From JAWPMT01 sp964653795 (GTDB taxonomy: Bacteria; Bacteroidota; Bacteroidia; Cytophagales; Cyclobacteriaceae), in the NCBI GenBank assembly GCA_964653795.1, contig CAZZHO010000003.1, positions 1 through 64,000 on the forward strand: a stretch of DNA of 64,000 bases. The letters are read 5' to 3'. A program made the translations under genes and the position numbers. Below, piece by piece: positions 53,778-62,587 of the stretch (the stretch's first letter is position 1; each line of letters begins with the position of its first letter). Under the pieces are notes generated by a model that had not been told where the DNA came from, did not search any database, and saw nothing but the letters and a program-made list of their open reading frames with translations.

Positions 53778-53966
53778 CTAGTATTTTCTGTCATATACCC
53801 ACTTGGACTTCACCAAAGCACCGTCCTTGTAGATTTTCACGCTTTTCGCGTCTAAAAGTCCATCACCATCTGTATCGTGATAGTTGACCACACGAAGGCG
53901 GCCACCTCCACCATGTGTGGCTTTCATTTGCTCTTCGGAAAGAGGCTTTAATTGTAAACAACCCAT
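53778..53966 (-). CDS. Double-glycine leader peptide precursor with DTDGDG motif
   Basis: 62 codons, ATG at 53966. The leader is LKPLSEEQMKATHGG followed by the mature part GGRLRVVNYHDTDGDG and LLDAKSVKIYKDGALVKSK. It shares the HGG cut site, the DTDGDG loop and the following K.V..[VY].DG.[VL]. pattern with the other precursor, so both are paralogues. The C39 exporter downstream would remove the leader. The upstream 200 bp (53967-54166) may hold the promoter of the whole locus. Confidence 0.65.
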   Translation of the reverse strand: MGCLQLKPLSEEQMKATHGGGGRLRVVNYHDTDGDGLLDAKSVKIYKDGALVKSKWVYDRKY

Positions 53967-54166
53967 ATTCTTGGATTTAAGAGTTAATATTTCATCGAGT
54001 CACTCTGGCAAGGTTCTAAGGCATCAATTCAATATAAGTGGGATCAATTGTAAAGGATCACTACATGCGGAACCGCATTGGGGTAAAAAGCGCCTTTTAA
54101 TAATTACTAAATCCAGAGTAAATAATGAAGCAAATTTATGTGAGTAGCCGGAATCTATTTTTCCGT

Positions 54167-54367
54167 TTAGGTTTCCAGCACATATTTTTTGGCCTTTTTG
54201 GAATAGATAATATTCAAGCCTCTATTCCTTAGTCTATTGATATAATTTCTTGCCGTTTTTTCGTTAGTACCGAATCGAGCTGAAATGGTGGCAGGGTTAC
54301 AGTCACCTTCACCTTTTAACCAGGATTCAAGCTCGTCAAGTCGGGCTACATAGCTTTCTGAGTCCAT
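54167..54367 (-). CDS. Small HTH protein
   Basis: 66 residues. LESWLKGEGDCNPATISARFG and NEKTARNYINRLRNRGLNI form a winged-helix-like DeoR/HTH_11-type fold, ending KKAKKYVLET. It is encoded upstream of the peptide precursors and could regulate them. The next gene to the right is 190 bp away. Confidence 0.6.
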   Translation of the reverse strand: MDSESYVARLDELESWLKGEGDCNPATISARFGTNEKTARNYINRLRNRGLNIIYSKKAKKYVLET

Positions 54368-54557
54368 GATAATTGAGGGGGTTTGTGATGTTAGTGTGAG
54401 GCAAGAATACTATAAAAATCTTTCAGGAAATTGAACTGTCTACGACCCGTCCGGTATTTGTCTTTTTCTATATTTGCCGTATCAAATATTTCACCCGCAA
54501 TTTTGATTTTTAATGCCCCTAATTCATTGATTTAAAGGGGTTGTTTTTGACTTTTTT

Positions 54558-55157
54558 TCAACCGTGATTTTTCGGATTTTGTTGGATGTAAATAGCTGAA
54601 GATCGTCTTTGATTCTCCTTCTCCCAATCTCCATAGGTTGATGGGTACCAATTGTCCCGTGCCTTATGTCCGGAAATATGTCCATTTAGTTTCTTACTGG
54701 AAGTAAAAGCTTCTCCACACTCCGGACATTCAAAAGGTTGCAATTCGCAGCGCACCCCTGATTGGCTGGCCGCTATCAGAAGCTTCAGGTCATCGCTCAA
54801 CTTTTCAGACCGAATCTTCATTGGGTTTTCGTAGTAGAACAGATGAGAAAAGCTGAATATTGTGGCGGAGAGCATCAGACAAAGAAGGGCGGCACTCCAT
54901 ACGCTCTCCGGCCAGAATTGGTAAACTATATTGTGTGCAAGAGTGCCGAAAAAGTAAATGACGGCAGTCTTGATCCATCCACGAACTGTGAAAATCAATA
55001 TGGCCAGATCAACACCAATGGCATAGCTCCAAGTGAACCAGGGATCTCCGTAATGACTATTGATCTTGAACACGTAGACGGTATGTGCAACTTGTGGAAT
55101 CAATAGTGTGAGTAAGGCGCAAATTCCAAAGACCTCGTTGGTTATCAGCTTCTTCAT
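54558..55157 (-). CDS. Membrane protein with C2H2 zinc finger
   Basis: 199 residues. About four hydrophobic helices (1-110) precede a C-terminal cytosolic part with a classical C2H2 finger: Cys144, Cys147, His160, His164 (FECPECGEAFTSSKKLNGH, then ISGHK). Such fingers are rare in bacteria but known in mobile-element and phage proteins. The membrane part may be a DUF2637-like arrangement; this is uncertain. It starts 10 bp after the glycosyltransferase stop. Confidence 0.6.
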   Translation of the reverse strand: MKKLITNEVFGICALLTLLIPQVAHTVYVFKINSHYGDPWFTWSYAIGVDLAILIFTVRGWIKTAVIYFFGTLAHNIVYQFWPESVWSAALLCLMLSATIFSFSHLFYYENPMKIRSEKLSDDLKLLIAASQSGVRCELQPFECPECGEAFTSSKKLNGHISGHKARDNWYPSTYGDWEKENQRRSSAIYIQQNPKNHG

Positions 55158-55167
55158 AGTAAAGTGG

Positions 55168-56334
55168 TTAGCGATAAAGACTTGTCAGCAATTCCAATTT
55201 CTCCCAGTTATAAGCATGATCGTACCAGGACGATTTAAGGGCATTCTCACTCAATGAAATGCGTAGTTCAGGGCTCTCTATTAAGCGATTGATCTGCGAT
55301 AGCCATTCCTGCTCGTCTTCAGCAAGCAACCCCGTTTCTTCATCCTCGATCACCAGGTTAAAGGGAGGAAGATCCGAGGCAATGACAGGTATGCCGGAAG
55401 CTGACAATTCGAAGTATCGAACGGGTGATCTACCATGAGTATTGTAGCATTGATCGGTTAGGGGGAGCAAGGCAATATCCAGAGACAGAGAGTTCAACTT
55501 CTCGAAGTAATCAGTAAATCGAACTGACTTTACAAAAGTTACATCGAGGTTCTCTAATACGGCTACATCTCGAATTCTTCCATTCCAACCGAATATTATG
55601 ATCTCAGTTTTACCTTCATGTTGTTCCTTTATTGATTTCAGTACCGAGACCACTTGGCTAAAGTCGAAGGAGGAATTCGAGCCTCCAACCAACCCGATCC
55701 TGACTGCCTCGTCTTTGTTTTTTTCTATGGGACGAGCATTTTCATAGGCCAAAGCAGATAGATAATTAGGAATGTGGCTTAAATAGGTTGTGGATTCAGG
55801 AAAATGCTTTTGTAACTGACGCTCATAATAATAGTACAATCCCTCTGTGGCCAGGGTGACAATGTCAGATTGAGCAAGGTTCTTAAGGAGGTATCGCTTC
55901 TGTTGTGAGTTCAAACTAGGGTAAGCAGGGTGTTCCTGTGGGATACAGTGGAAATTTTGATCGAGATCCATGACGATCTGCATTCTTTCATTGTGATCTC
56001 TTAATGCCGTAAAAAAGTATTGGGCATCGTCAAAAAGTGGCGGCAAAACAACGTAGTCCGCCCAACTGATCAATTCAGGAACAATTGGACTTTTGTCCGA
56101 ATCGCCAAACTGATGGTTATAATCCCACTTATGAAGAGAACAGACAATGGCTACATGAGAATCTGTTTGGTTTAACTCATGTGCCGGCACGATGTGTCGA
56201 TAATAGCCTGTTCCATTCAAATAGGTTCCAATAAACAGGACGTGGATTTTGCCGTCCCTCAAATCATATCCCGGATATTTTTGTTCAAAAGCTGGTTTTT
56301 GTAGTCTTTGGTAAAGACGAGTTACTTGTTTCAT
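55168..56334 (-). CDS. Glycosyltransferase, GT4/group-1-like
   Basis: 388 residues. A Rossmann-like strand IGLVGGSNSSFD (about 213-224), IIIFGWNGRIRDV, LSLDIALLPL, and the donor-binding RSPVRYFELSASGIPVIASDLPPF (about 305-328) followed by VIEDEETGLLAED are the hallmarks of GT-B group-1 transferases. No membrane helix. Sugar and acceptor are unknown. Its presence in an integrative element suggests surface or phage-receptor modification; DNA glycosylation is a weaker option. Confidence 0.75.
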   Translation of the reverse strand: MKQVTRLYQRLQKPAFEQKYPGYDLRDGKIHVLFIGTYLNGTGYYRHIVPAHELNQTDSHVAIVCSLHKWDYNHQFGDSDKSPIVPELISWADYVVLPPLFDDAQYFFTALRDHNERMQIVMDLDQNFHCIPQEHPAYPSLNSQQKRYLLKNLAQSDIVTLATEGLYYYYERQLQKHFPESTTYLSHIPNYLSALAYENARPIEKNKDEAVRIGLVGGSNSSFDFSQVVSVLKSIKEQHEGKTEIIIFGWNGRIRDVAVLENLDVTFVKSVRFTDYFEKLNSLSLDIALLPLTDQCYNTHGRSPVRYFELSASGIPVIASDLPPFNLVIEDEETGLLAEDEQEWLSQINRLIESPELRISLSENALKSSWYDHAYNWEKLELLTSLYR

Positions 56335-56361
56335 GTGTTTGAGAATTTGAGTAATTGTTAT

Positions 56362-56646
56362 TTATCTTGACTGGTCTGTCGCCATGTCTGTCCTGTGACC
56401 CTCATAGTATTCCTCCAAGGGTTCCTTAGTGGAGTTGCTGTAGATTATGGCACCATTGGCCAATGACCCGTAGTCACCGACCTTTTTTCTTAGCCTGGCC
56501 AGGCCAATCTCCGGGTCGTGTTTTGAGTACTTACTTCTCCAATCCAGAGAATAAAGAGTCCTAACATTGCCGTCTTTAAACCACACCCGCAAGTAGTGAT
56601 GCGAATGTAGCTTCAATTTCCAACCTCCTTTGGGTGCTTGTGTCAT
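56362..56646 (-). CDS. Hypothetical protein
   Basis: 94 residues, basic and aromatic (KLHSHHYLRVWFKDGNVRT, YSLDWRSKYSKHD). It may be a small DNA-binding protein. The start overlaps the stop of the preceding gene by 4 bp. No family recognised. Confidence 0.5.
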   Translation of the reverse strand: MTQAPKGGWKLKLHSHHYLRVWFKDGNVRTLYSLDWRSKYSKHDPEIGLARLRKKVGDYGSLANGAIIYSNSTKEPLEEYYEGHRTDMATDQSR

Positions 56647-57134
56647 TTACTAAAGTGTTTTATGAGTTCCTTCAGGGGAATCTGTTTCAGGAATTGTTTA
56701 CCGTTAAAGGTTTCCACCACAACTAATTTGGAGCAATTGACTATGACTATGTCGAGCTGATCCAAAGGCACCTGATTTTCCTTAGCCAGGTCATGAAGGT
56801 ATTGGAGAACTTTCTTAGATATCTTTTCAGTAAAACCTGGAATTGAGCCCATACCAGCTGAAAAGAAATCGACCAGATTTGCTTCCTTCAGGCAGGTCAA
56901 AAACTTACTCTTATGGAAAAGCCGAACCTTTAATTTGCCATTATCACATCTTATACTGATGAGAAGCTCATGGTGTGGACGATCATATTTTCTGCCACTT
57001 TCGGAAAAGTAGCTATGGATATTTTGAATGACCTTTTTCTCTATGCCCAAGGCATCTACCCTGATTTCATTTAGGTAGGAGGTAATCCTCTGACTTAGGG
57101 TTGGCTTATTCGAATTTTCTAGTCTGGTGTTCAT
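56643..57134 (-). CDS. Hypothetical protein
   Basis: 163 residues, soluble, Lys-rich, with alternating strands and helices (LLISIRCDNGKLKVRLFHK, QLDIVIVNCSKLVVVETF). It starts 5 bp after the winged-helix gene stop and overlaps the next by 4 bp. No family recognised. Confidence 0.5.
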   Translation of the reverse strand: MNTRLENSNKPTLSQRITSYLNEIRVDALGIEKKVIQNIHSYFSESGRKYDRPHHELLISIRCDNGKLKVRLFHKSKFLTCLKEANLVDFFSAGMGSIPGFTEKISKKVLQYLHDLAKENQVPLDQLDIVIVNCSKLVVVETFNGKQFLKQIPLKELIKHFSK

Positions 57135-57139
57135 AATTA

Positions 57140-58411
57140 TTAAGTGTAAAATTCATTGTAGACAGGTGGTTTTAGAATGGCCGCGTGGAATTGTTGAAGA
57201 AGGATTGGGTCACCTAATTTCCCGACCCTTGTTTCACACTCCCGGTATAACTGGAGAGGCGGTTTTCGTTTGCTTGGATCTTTCTTCTCGTTATTCACAA
57301 ACCTTCGTATCTGGTTGCTGAGAATCAGTTGATTCCGAACCTCATTTTTGCGCTTAATGTGCTTTTGATACCATATTTTGGTACCCGCAAAACCATTGGG
57401 GTTCTTGATGTCGAAATACAAATACGGAAGTTGGACAAACCTTCGGGGGTCCTTGTTAAGGTATTTTCTGACCAAACCGATACGTTCCAGATAGATCTGA
57501 TGGACATCGGGTAGGTATTTGTCAGGGACAGGTTTGTACCATTGGATCAGAAGGTTCTTAGCGATTTGCTCTTGCCTTTCTGTCAAAAAAGTATCTCGGT
57601 AAAGAACATTTTTGGCAAGAATCCAGAGCATTTGAACATAAAAGGAAAGGGAAGCGGTGCGTTCCGGGCGTGATTTGGGGGCGTTCATCTCCTTACTTTG
57701 CCCGGTCCGCAACCGCTCATTTTCCCCAGTTCCTTTTGAATTTTTTGGCCCATTTTCCCCAGTGTCTCCTGTTAAGTTCCCAGTTTCGTAGCTTGTCGGT
57801 TGAACACTCATGAGCGAAGGCGAACACCTTTCGTTATCGTTGCCAGTGGCGTGGCCCGTTGGTCGTGGATGATGAAGGGACAGAGACTTCTCCACACCTA
57901 TTATTATATTATTGATGTTACCAGGGTTACAAGTTTCTGTATGAGGACAATTTGACCTTTGTCTTTTTTTAACTGCTTCTTTATCAATGTCTTTCTGAAT
58001 TGCACATTGAAGGTCAAGCTTGGTCTTTATGGGGTCCAGTTTGGCCCTTGCTAACAGTATTAAAGGGTTTATCCACAACTCATAGCTGGAGTTGGTGCCA
58101 TGCCAAGCTTTATGCTGAATAATCCCGGCCTCCAGGAGGCGTTGGATGTGCCGTTGTATAGTTCTTGAACTGGAATTTGTAATGTTGGCCAATTGGACAT
58201 TGTTAGTTCTTAAGGGAGGGAGATTCTCGGGATCGACTTTTTGGAAGTTGTTGGCTTTGATCAAGACTCGTCCATAGAGTCGGATAATCTCTTTGGCCGT
58301 GCAATAAACGCTTTGCCTTATCTGAGATTTAAGCTCCTCCTGGGAGTCGTTGTATCCTTGGATAAATCGTTGCAAGGCATCAAAGGAGGTAGAGTAATGG
58401 ATAACGATCAT
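57140..58411 (-). CDS. Winged-helix protein, possible replication or transfer factor
   Basis: 423 residues from ATG at 58411; the GTG-type extension to 58462 is less likely. A helix-turn-helix with NVQLANITNSSSRTIQRHIQ and LLEAGIIQHKAWHG (about 85-125) is typical of Bacteroidota mobile-element replication or transfer proteins. A long low-complexity linker (Asn/Thr/Gly-rich, about 175-250) precedes a helical, basic C-terminal domain. It is upstream of two small genes and downstream of the excisionase-like genes, fitting the replication/excision region of an integrative element. Confidence 0.6.
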   Translation of the reverse strand: MIVIHYSTSFDALQRFIQGYNDSQEELKSQIRQSVYCTAKEIIRLYGRVLIKANNFQKVDPENLPPLRTNNVQLANITNSSSRTIQRHIQRLLEAGIIQHKAWHGTNSSYELWINPLILLARAKLDPIKTKLDLQCAIQKDIDKEAVKKRQRSNCPHTETCNPGNINNIIIGVEKSLSLHHPRPTGHATGNDNERCSPSLMSVQPTSYETGNLTGDTGENGPKNSKGTGENERLRTGQSKEMNAPKSRPERTASLSFYVQMLWILAKNVLYRDTFLTERQEQIAKNLLIQWYKPVPDKYLPDVHQIYLERIGLVRKYLNKDPRRFVQLPYLYFDIKNPNGFAGTKIWYQKHIKRKNEVRNQLILSNQIRRFVNNEKKDPSKRKPPLQLYRECETRVGKLGDPILLQQFHAAILKPPVYNEFYT

Positions 58412-58427
58412 GGAGTAGTATTGGAGT

Positions 58428-58817
58428 TTATAAGATCTGTCTGAATGCTCGATGGATACCAAAGGGTCGAAGATCCAGGTTGGTGGCTTCTCTTGTCAAT
58501 CGGGCAAAAGGAACCCAAATCTGACCTTGTGCCCACCTCCAGGCAGGGCCAGTCCATTCGGCAACATAGACCTTACTGTTTGGGAATACCGTGTAAAACG
58601 ATCTTGGGTCTTCAACCAACCAGGTACCAAATACACCTTCTTTAATGATCCACTCATTATCACACATTTGGACAGCAGGTTGATCTTCAAAATTGAGCCA
58701 GGCACCATTCTTTTGCCGAATGGGCAAAGACCAGGTCTCTTTAGATTCATCTATGGTCTGGCCAGAACTCGTGAGAACCTTAAACCATAATTTGGGTCGA
58801 GTGATGTGAGATGTCAT
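58428..58817 (-). CDS. Hypothetical protein
   Basis: 129 residues rich in Trp (W at eleven or so positions), for example LWFKVLTSSGQTIDESKE and VAEWTGPAWRWAQGQI. A plus-strand frame of 112 codons across the same bases is a shadow; the minus frame starts 4 bp inside the excisionase-like gene and fits the operon. No family recognised. Confidence 0.55.
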   Translation of the reverse strand: MTSHITRPKLWFKVLTSSGQTIDESKETWSLPIRQKNGAWLNFEDQPAVQMCDNEWIIKEGVFGTWLVEDPRSFYTVFPNSKVYVAEWTGPAWRWAQGQIWVPFARLTREATNLDLRPFGIHRAFRQIL

Positions 58818-59131
58818 TTGACAATATGTTTTTGGAGGTACTTAAGGAGGCTTGCTCTGTCATATCGGAATATCCGTCCGTGCTGACTTATTATGATGCC
58901 GTTCATTGGACTTTCATCCCGAATCTGCTGCATTTTCTTCCGGCTCTTAACCCCAAGGATCTCCTTCGCTTCTTCACCTGAAACCCATTTCTTTTCACGT
59001 TTTGGAGAAGCATTCTTGGCAATCTCTTGTAGTTGGTCATCCATCTTCATTGCAATGCGATTGGCAGCCCTTTCAATGATGTGTTCAATGAAGGCTTCGG
59101 CCTCTTCGCCTTCCTTTAGAATGATTTTCAT
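58814..59131 (-). CDS. Excisionase-like helix-turn-helix protein
   Basis: 105 residues from the ATG at 59131; a TTG at 59158 is less likely. KWVSGEEAKEILGVKSRKK (about 57-75) followed by a basic strand GRIFRYDRASLLKYL resembles the winged HTH of excisionases and MerR-like proteins in conjugative elements. The N-terminal part is an amphipathic helix. It sits within 4 kb of the integrase, as an excisionase would. Confidence 0.65.
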   Translation of the reverse strand: MKIILKEGEEAEAFIEHIIERAANRIAMKMDDQLQEIAKNASPKREKKWVSGEEAKEILGVKSRKKMQQIRDESPMNGIIISQHGRIFRYDRASLLKYLQKHIVK

Positions 59132-59151
59132 GACTTGTAACTTGTTGGATT

Positions 59152-59409
59152 CTAGCAAGTGGGATTCTCCTCAACAATTTGTCTTAACTCTGATTTGAGT
59201 GATTGTTCTTTGGCTTCCATTTCCTTGATAATGGACAGACCCGTTTCGTATATCTTAGTGGCGTTTGAGGGTCTGATTTTTTGAAGCTTGAAGAAGTTGT
59301 TAACTGTAGGATAGGTTAAGCCGGTGCGATCCATTATTTCCTTGATGTAGTTGTCGCAGTACTTGCACAATCCTTTTTTTAGCAGAGCTATGTCAGCGCT
59401 TAAAAACAT
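59152..59409 (-). CDS. Small HTH-type regulator
   Basis: 85 residues. IKEIMDRTGLTYPTVNNFFK reads as a helix-turn-helix (LacI/XRE-like), followed by RPSNATKIYETGLSIIKEM. Three cysteines lie near the N-terminus and end. It is the first gene of the leftward run and shares a 256-bp divergent region with the XRE-type gene at 59666. Probable regulation of the integrase/excision region. Confidence 0.55.
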   Translation of the reverse strand: MFLSADIALLKKGLCKYCDNYIKEIMDRTGLTYPTVNNFFKLQKIRPSNATKIYETGLSIIKEMEAKEQSLKSELRQIVEENPTC

Positions 59410-59665
59410 GTGAAAGAGATTTATAGAGTTTACTAAAAGTTGACTATATATTTACCTACACATTTTTCTAAATTGTTTGTATAATATACTAGAGGTTTTG
59501 CTAAAAGTTTGTAGTTTTGGTACCTAACATTAGATTTTAGTAAGTAAATATTAACGCAATGTATAGAAAAATAAACACATCAAACAAAAAAATGATTGCA
59601 TTTTTTAATCAATCTTAGCTATTAAATCCGTACATTTTAAACATCAGAAATACTAAACCACCATT
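59410..59665. promoter_or_regulatory. Divergent promoter region
   Basis: 256 bp, strongly AT-rich, between two divergent regulator genes. The repeated TTTACTAAAAG and TTTGCTAAAAGTTTG (near 59429 and 59497) may be operators for one of them. No other feature visible. Confidence 0.45.
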
Positions 59666-60352
59666 ATGTCAAGCGATAACATTCCAGTAATGAACCAGAG
59701 ATTTGTGAAAATTGTAGACAGAATTCTCCAGGACAACGAGACTAATGACAATGGACCTAAAACAGACAGCGACATAAGTCGCCTCATCACTGATCAAAAG
59801 GATCGAGGAGTAATGAGTCGAATACGAAACGGTCATGCAGAGCCATCACGGAATCATATCGAAAGACTGGCTGAGCTCTTCAATATTGATTACAATGCAT
59901 TCTTTCGAAATGTGGATGTGGTCTACTATGGTGCCGCTACAAGTGGGGAGTCCAGCGTGTCTATAGAGTTCGATGACCTGCCTTTAGAAGAAATTGATGA
60001 AGGGCAGAACCAGTTGTCTCCGGAAGATGGCTGGCTGGAGCACCGAATGCTGCATCTGGAGGAATTCTTCAGGAATGCCGAGCAGCATATAAGCCAAATA
60101 CCCGAAGAATATAGCGAAGGTTGTAATACCTGGTTGAAGGTTATAGAATCAGAGATCCAGAAGACACAGGGGCGTATGACCAAAGAACTTCTTGATATTG
60201 AAAAGGTCAAGAGAAACCATGCTCAACAGCTACTGGATCTGTCTTCTAAATTGAATGAATCACAAAGTAAATCCTTGAGATACCTCGAAGGTTATATGTC
60301 CTTGAAGGAGAAGGAGAGGAAACGGGAACTGACTGGAGAGGGTGCAAATTAG
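59666..60352 (+). CDS. XRE-like regulator with coiled coil
   Basis: 228 residues. The N-terminal part has ISRLITDQKDRGVMSRIRNGHAEPSRNHIERLAELF (read in two pieces around residues 38-70), an XRE-type HTH. A long acidic, helical C-terminus follows (about 110-220) with IEKVKRNHAQQLLDL. It is divergent from the 85-aa HTH gene and convergent with the integrase. A repressor of excision or of the divergent operon is inferred. Confidence 0.65.
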   Translation: MSSDNIPVMNQRFVKIVDRILQDNETNDNGPKTDSDISRLITDQKDRGVMSRIRNGHAEPSRNHIERLAELFNIDYNAFFRNVDVVYYGAATSGESSVSIEFDDLPLEEIDEGQNQLSPEDGWLEHRMLHLEEFFRNAEQHISQIPEEYSEGCNTWLKVIESEIQKTQGRMTKELLDIEKVKRNHAQQLLDLSSKLNESQSKSLRYLEGYMSLKEKERKRELTGEGAN

Positions 60353-60414
60353 GTGAGCTTTTTTTTGCCCTGAAGACGGCAATAATTTTGCCGTTTAATG
60401 TTGCTCAGCATGAT

Positions 60415-60453
60415 TTTATGCGCTACGCACTGGGAGAGTGCGTAGCGCATAAA
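60415..60453. terminator. Bidirectional terminator between regulator and integrase
   Basis: A perfect 16-bp stem TTTATGCGCTACGCAC / GTGCGTAGCGCATAAA with loop TGGGAGA. It lies between two convergent genes and is AT-flanked on both strands. Confidence 0.85.
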
Positions 60454-60464
60454 AAGTGCTTTTG

Positions 60465-62195
60465 TTAAAGGTTGTAGTCGCTGGTGATTATCCGAAGCCC
60501 CATCTTTTCTTCGAATTTTGACTTGAGGTTAGAGTTAATCCAATCTTCCACAGCATCATAGCTTTCAAATGCCGCCTCAGAGAATTTATCTAACAACCTC
60601 GTCCATGTCTTAAACTGTGAAGCGGTAAGTATTTCCTTTACCTTATCCGTATACGTGTTGATCTTTTTAAGGACTCTACTTCTAAATTCATCTATTTCAA
60701 CACTCCATGCCTTTCCTCTATGGAAGTACTGAAACAGATCAATTTGCAGCTCACTAGTAATTGTGGTAATGGAGGATTTACGTTCGGTAATGGCATTATT
60801 AACTTCATTGATCCTTTCTCTATCAAGATCCCTTGCGTAGATTTTTGAAGTCTGGACAGAGTTATGAAGCAATCCTTCACTGATCAAATCTCTATTTTCA
60901 AATTTTCTATAACCATCTTGTGCCCAGGTATGTCGAATCATCTTCGATGTGGCCTTATCTAAACCGATACTTTCCAGCATTTTCGTGATAGCAGTATTGA
61001 AGTACCTAACCCTGTCCTTATACTTATCGTAGATTTCTTCCGTCTTGCCCTGTTTTTCATCATAGATGTCCTTTATGTATGGGAAGATAAGCTCATCTGG
61101 TCTCATGTCTTTATAGTTATAAAGTTCAAGTATCTCTAGGGCTTCTTCGTTTAGATCCAGTATTCTTACATCTGTTACCTCCTTTTTAGTTCGACCATAT
61201 TCAACAGTCTTGTTGTAGATATGTTGTCTCGTTAAGAAGGCCATATCAATCAAGTCCATTCCGCGACAGTCCCAAATAAAGAGGAGCATGTTTCGATAAT
61301 GCCATCGCTTTGAATCTTTCACAAGTTTCAGTTGCCTGATTAAATCCATGAGGTTTGCCACCTTGCTCATGTCGAATTTCTTTGATAGCTCATCAAAGTC
61401 CAGCTTCTTAAAATCAATTGATCTTTTAGGAGCCTTATTTTTTGGGAGTTTGTACTTACGGAACTTGTAATCATTCCATCCCATAAGCTCATCCTCATCA
61501 TCGCAAATATCCTCCATGATGGTGAATAACTGACCCAATTTCTTTTCCCTGGTGCTCGCTTTTACGGTATCACTTCCTCTCCCAGGTTTTTTGCTAAACC
61601 AATTGTCAAAATTGTCTGCCCATTTTTTGTTGATCTCAATAAGGGGGATGTCCTCTATTCCAAGATGGGCGAAATAATCTTTGTAAGTCTTTAGGGTTTG
61701 GGAATACGTTTTTTTGGTGCCCCAATCCTCTGCTTCGTGCTTCTTCTGAATAACGGCCTCAAATGCTTCAGTCAAAGTGCTATTCTTTTTGAGCAAGGAT
61801 TTCAAGTGAACATTGGAATTCAATTCGTCAGCGACCTTGACCAATGCTCTCTTCAGGTCATCTGGAGAATAGTTGACAATCTCCCCATCATTTTTGGTTA
61901 AAAACTGATCAATGCAGTCGAGTTTTAAATCCAGTGTTTTGTTAATCCTTCTTGCATTGGGGTTCTTAGAGGATACATAAATAACATTGCCATTCTCAAT
62001 CGCCTTCTTGACTTCTTCATTATCTGAATTGCCATAAATCCAGTGTTCAGTCTCACAGAAGTACCCCGTTTTAATTGGCTTTTGTTTTCCCTTGTGATAT
62101 AGTTCAATCCGTATGGGGTGGCCATTTTGTATGTGGGAATAACTACGCTTATCCAGGATTGGTGTTACTTTCGTTTTTGAGTTCGTGGGGGTCAT
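60465..62195 (-). CDS. int: Tyrosine recombinase (integrase)
   Basis: 576 residues, longer than the usual 400. It has the SAM-like core-binding part (about 115-230) and the catalytic domain: Arg in CRGMDLIDMAFLT (about 310), Arg in KMIRHTWAQDG (about 420), His in LLHNSVQTS (about 443) and Tyr in KIYARDLDRER (about 450). A 120-residue C-terminal extension follows. It lies about 200 bp from a tRNA-Lys fragment, so it presumably integrates at that tRNA. It is transcribed leftward, away from the attachment site. The family is that of Bacteroidota conjugative-element and island integrases. Confidence 0.9.
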   Translation of the reverse strand: MTPTNSKTKVTPILDKRSYSHIQNGHPIRIELYHKGKQKPIKTGYFCETEHWIYGNSDNEEVKKAIENGNVIYVSSKNPNARRINKTLDLKLDCIDQFLTKNDGEIVNYSPDDLKRALVKVADELNSNVHLKSLLKKNSTLTEAFEAVIQKKHEAEDWGTKKTYSQTLKTYKDYFAHLGIEDIPLIEINKKWADNFDNWFSKKPGRGSDTVKASTREKKLGQLFTIMEDICDDEDELMGWNDYKFRKYKLPKNKAPKRSIDFKKLDFDELSKKFDMSKVANLMDLIRQLKLVKDSKRWHYRNMLLFIWDCRGMDLIDMAFLTRQHIYNKTVEYGRTKKEVTDVRILDLNEEALEILELYNYKDMRPDELIFPYIKDIYDEKQGKTEEIYDKYKDRVRYFNTAITKMLESIGLDKATSKMIRHTWAQDGYRKFENRDLISEGLLHNSVQTSKIYARDLDRERINEVNNAITERKSSITTITSELQIDLFQYFHRGKAWSVEIDEFRSRVLKKINTYTDKVKEILTASQFKTWTRLLDKFSEAAFESYDAVEDWINSNLKSKFEEKMGLRIITSDYNL

Positions 62196-62398
62196 AAAAA
62201 ATTGAATTAGTCCAATTGTTAAACTTAGAAATCAAAACAAAGTTGCATAAAATTTGCGTAGATTTTGCATAAAAATGAGAGTTTTGCGTAAAATCCAAGA
62301 GGCATTCTTCTCAAAGACAAGTTGTTAAAAATCGCCCTAAATGATTGATTTAATGAGTATTTGAGGGGATTAGAGCCTTTTTCAGACTCTTAAGCGCA

Positions 62399-62445
62399 TC
62401 TCCCTTTTAAGGAGAGGGTCCTGGGTTCGAGCCCCAGCCGGATCA
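62399..62445 (+). tRNA. tRNA-Lys(TTT) 3' fragment, probable attachment site
   Basis: Seen: anticodon stem TCTCC/GGAGA with loop CTTTTAA (anticodon TTT), T-arm CTGGG-TTCGAGC-CCCAG, 3' acceptor strand CCGGATC and A. The matching 5' acceptor strand GATCCGG and a D-arm are not found upstream, so only the 3' half exists here. It lies beside the integrase, so this is the element's right attachment end, with the 5' half expected at the left end outside the window. Confidence 0.75.
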
Positions 62446-62455
62446 CAGTTCTTTA

Positions 62456-62482
62456 AAAGCCTCGCATTGCGAGGCTTTTTTC
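62456..62482 (+). terminator. Terminator behind the tRNA fragment
   Basis: A 10-bp perfect stem AAAGCCTCGC/GCGAGGCTTT with loop ATT, followed by a T-run; probably the original tRNA terminator. Confidence 0.8.
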
Positions 62483-62587
62483 GTTTATATTTTCGGCCTG
62501 GGGCGAGAAGCTAGTCAGCCTTAAGCTGACAGTCCCGAATGGGCAAAGCCCTATTTCGGGAAGCCCCACTTGCCTGCCTTCGGCAGG

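Noticed and set aside
58452..58790. 112-codon plus-strand frame
   Set aside because: It is opposed by a minus frame that is coupled to its neighbours by a 4-bp overlap.
62341..62445. Complete tRNA-Lys
   Set aside because: No 5' acceptor strand complementary to CCGGATC and no D-arm can be found upstream of the anticodon stem.
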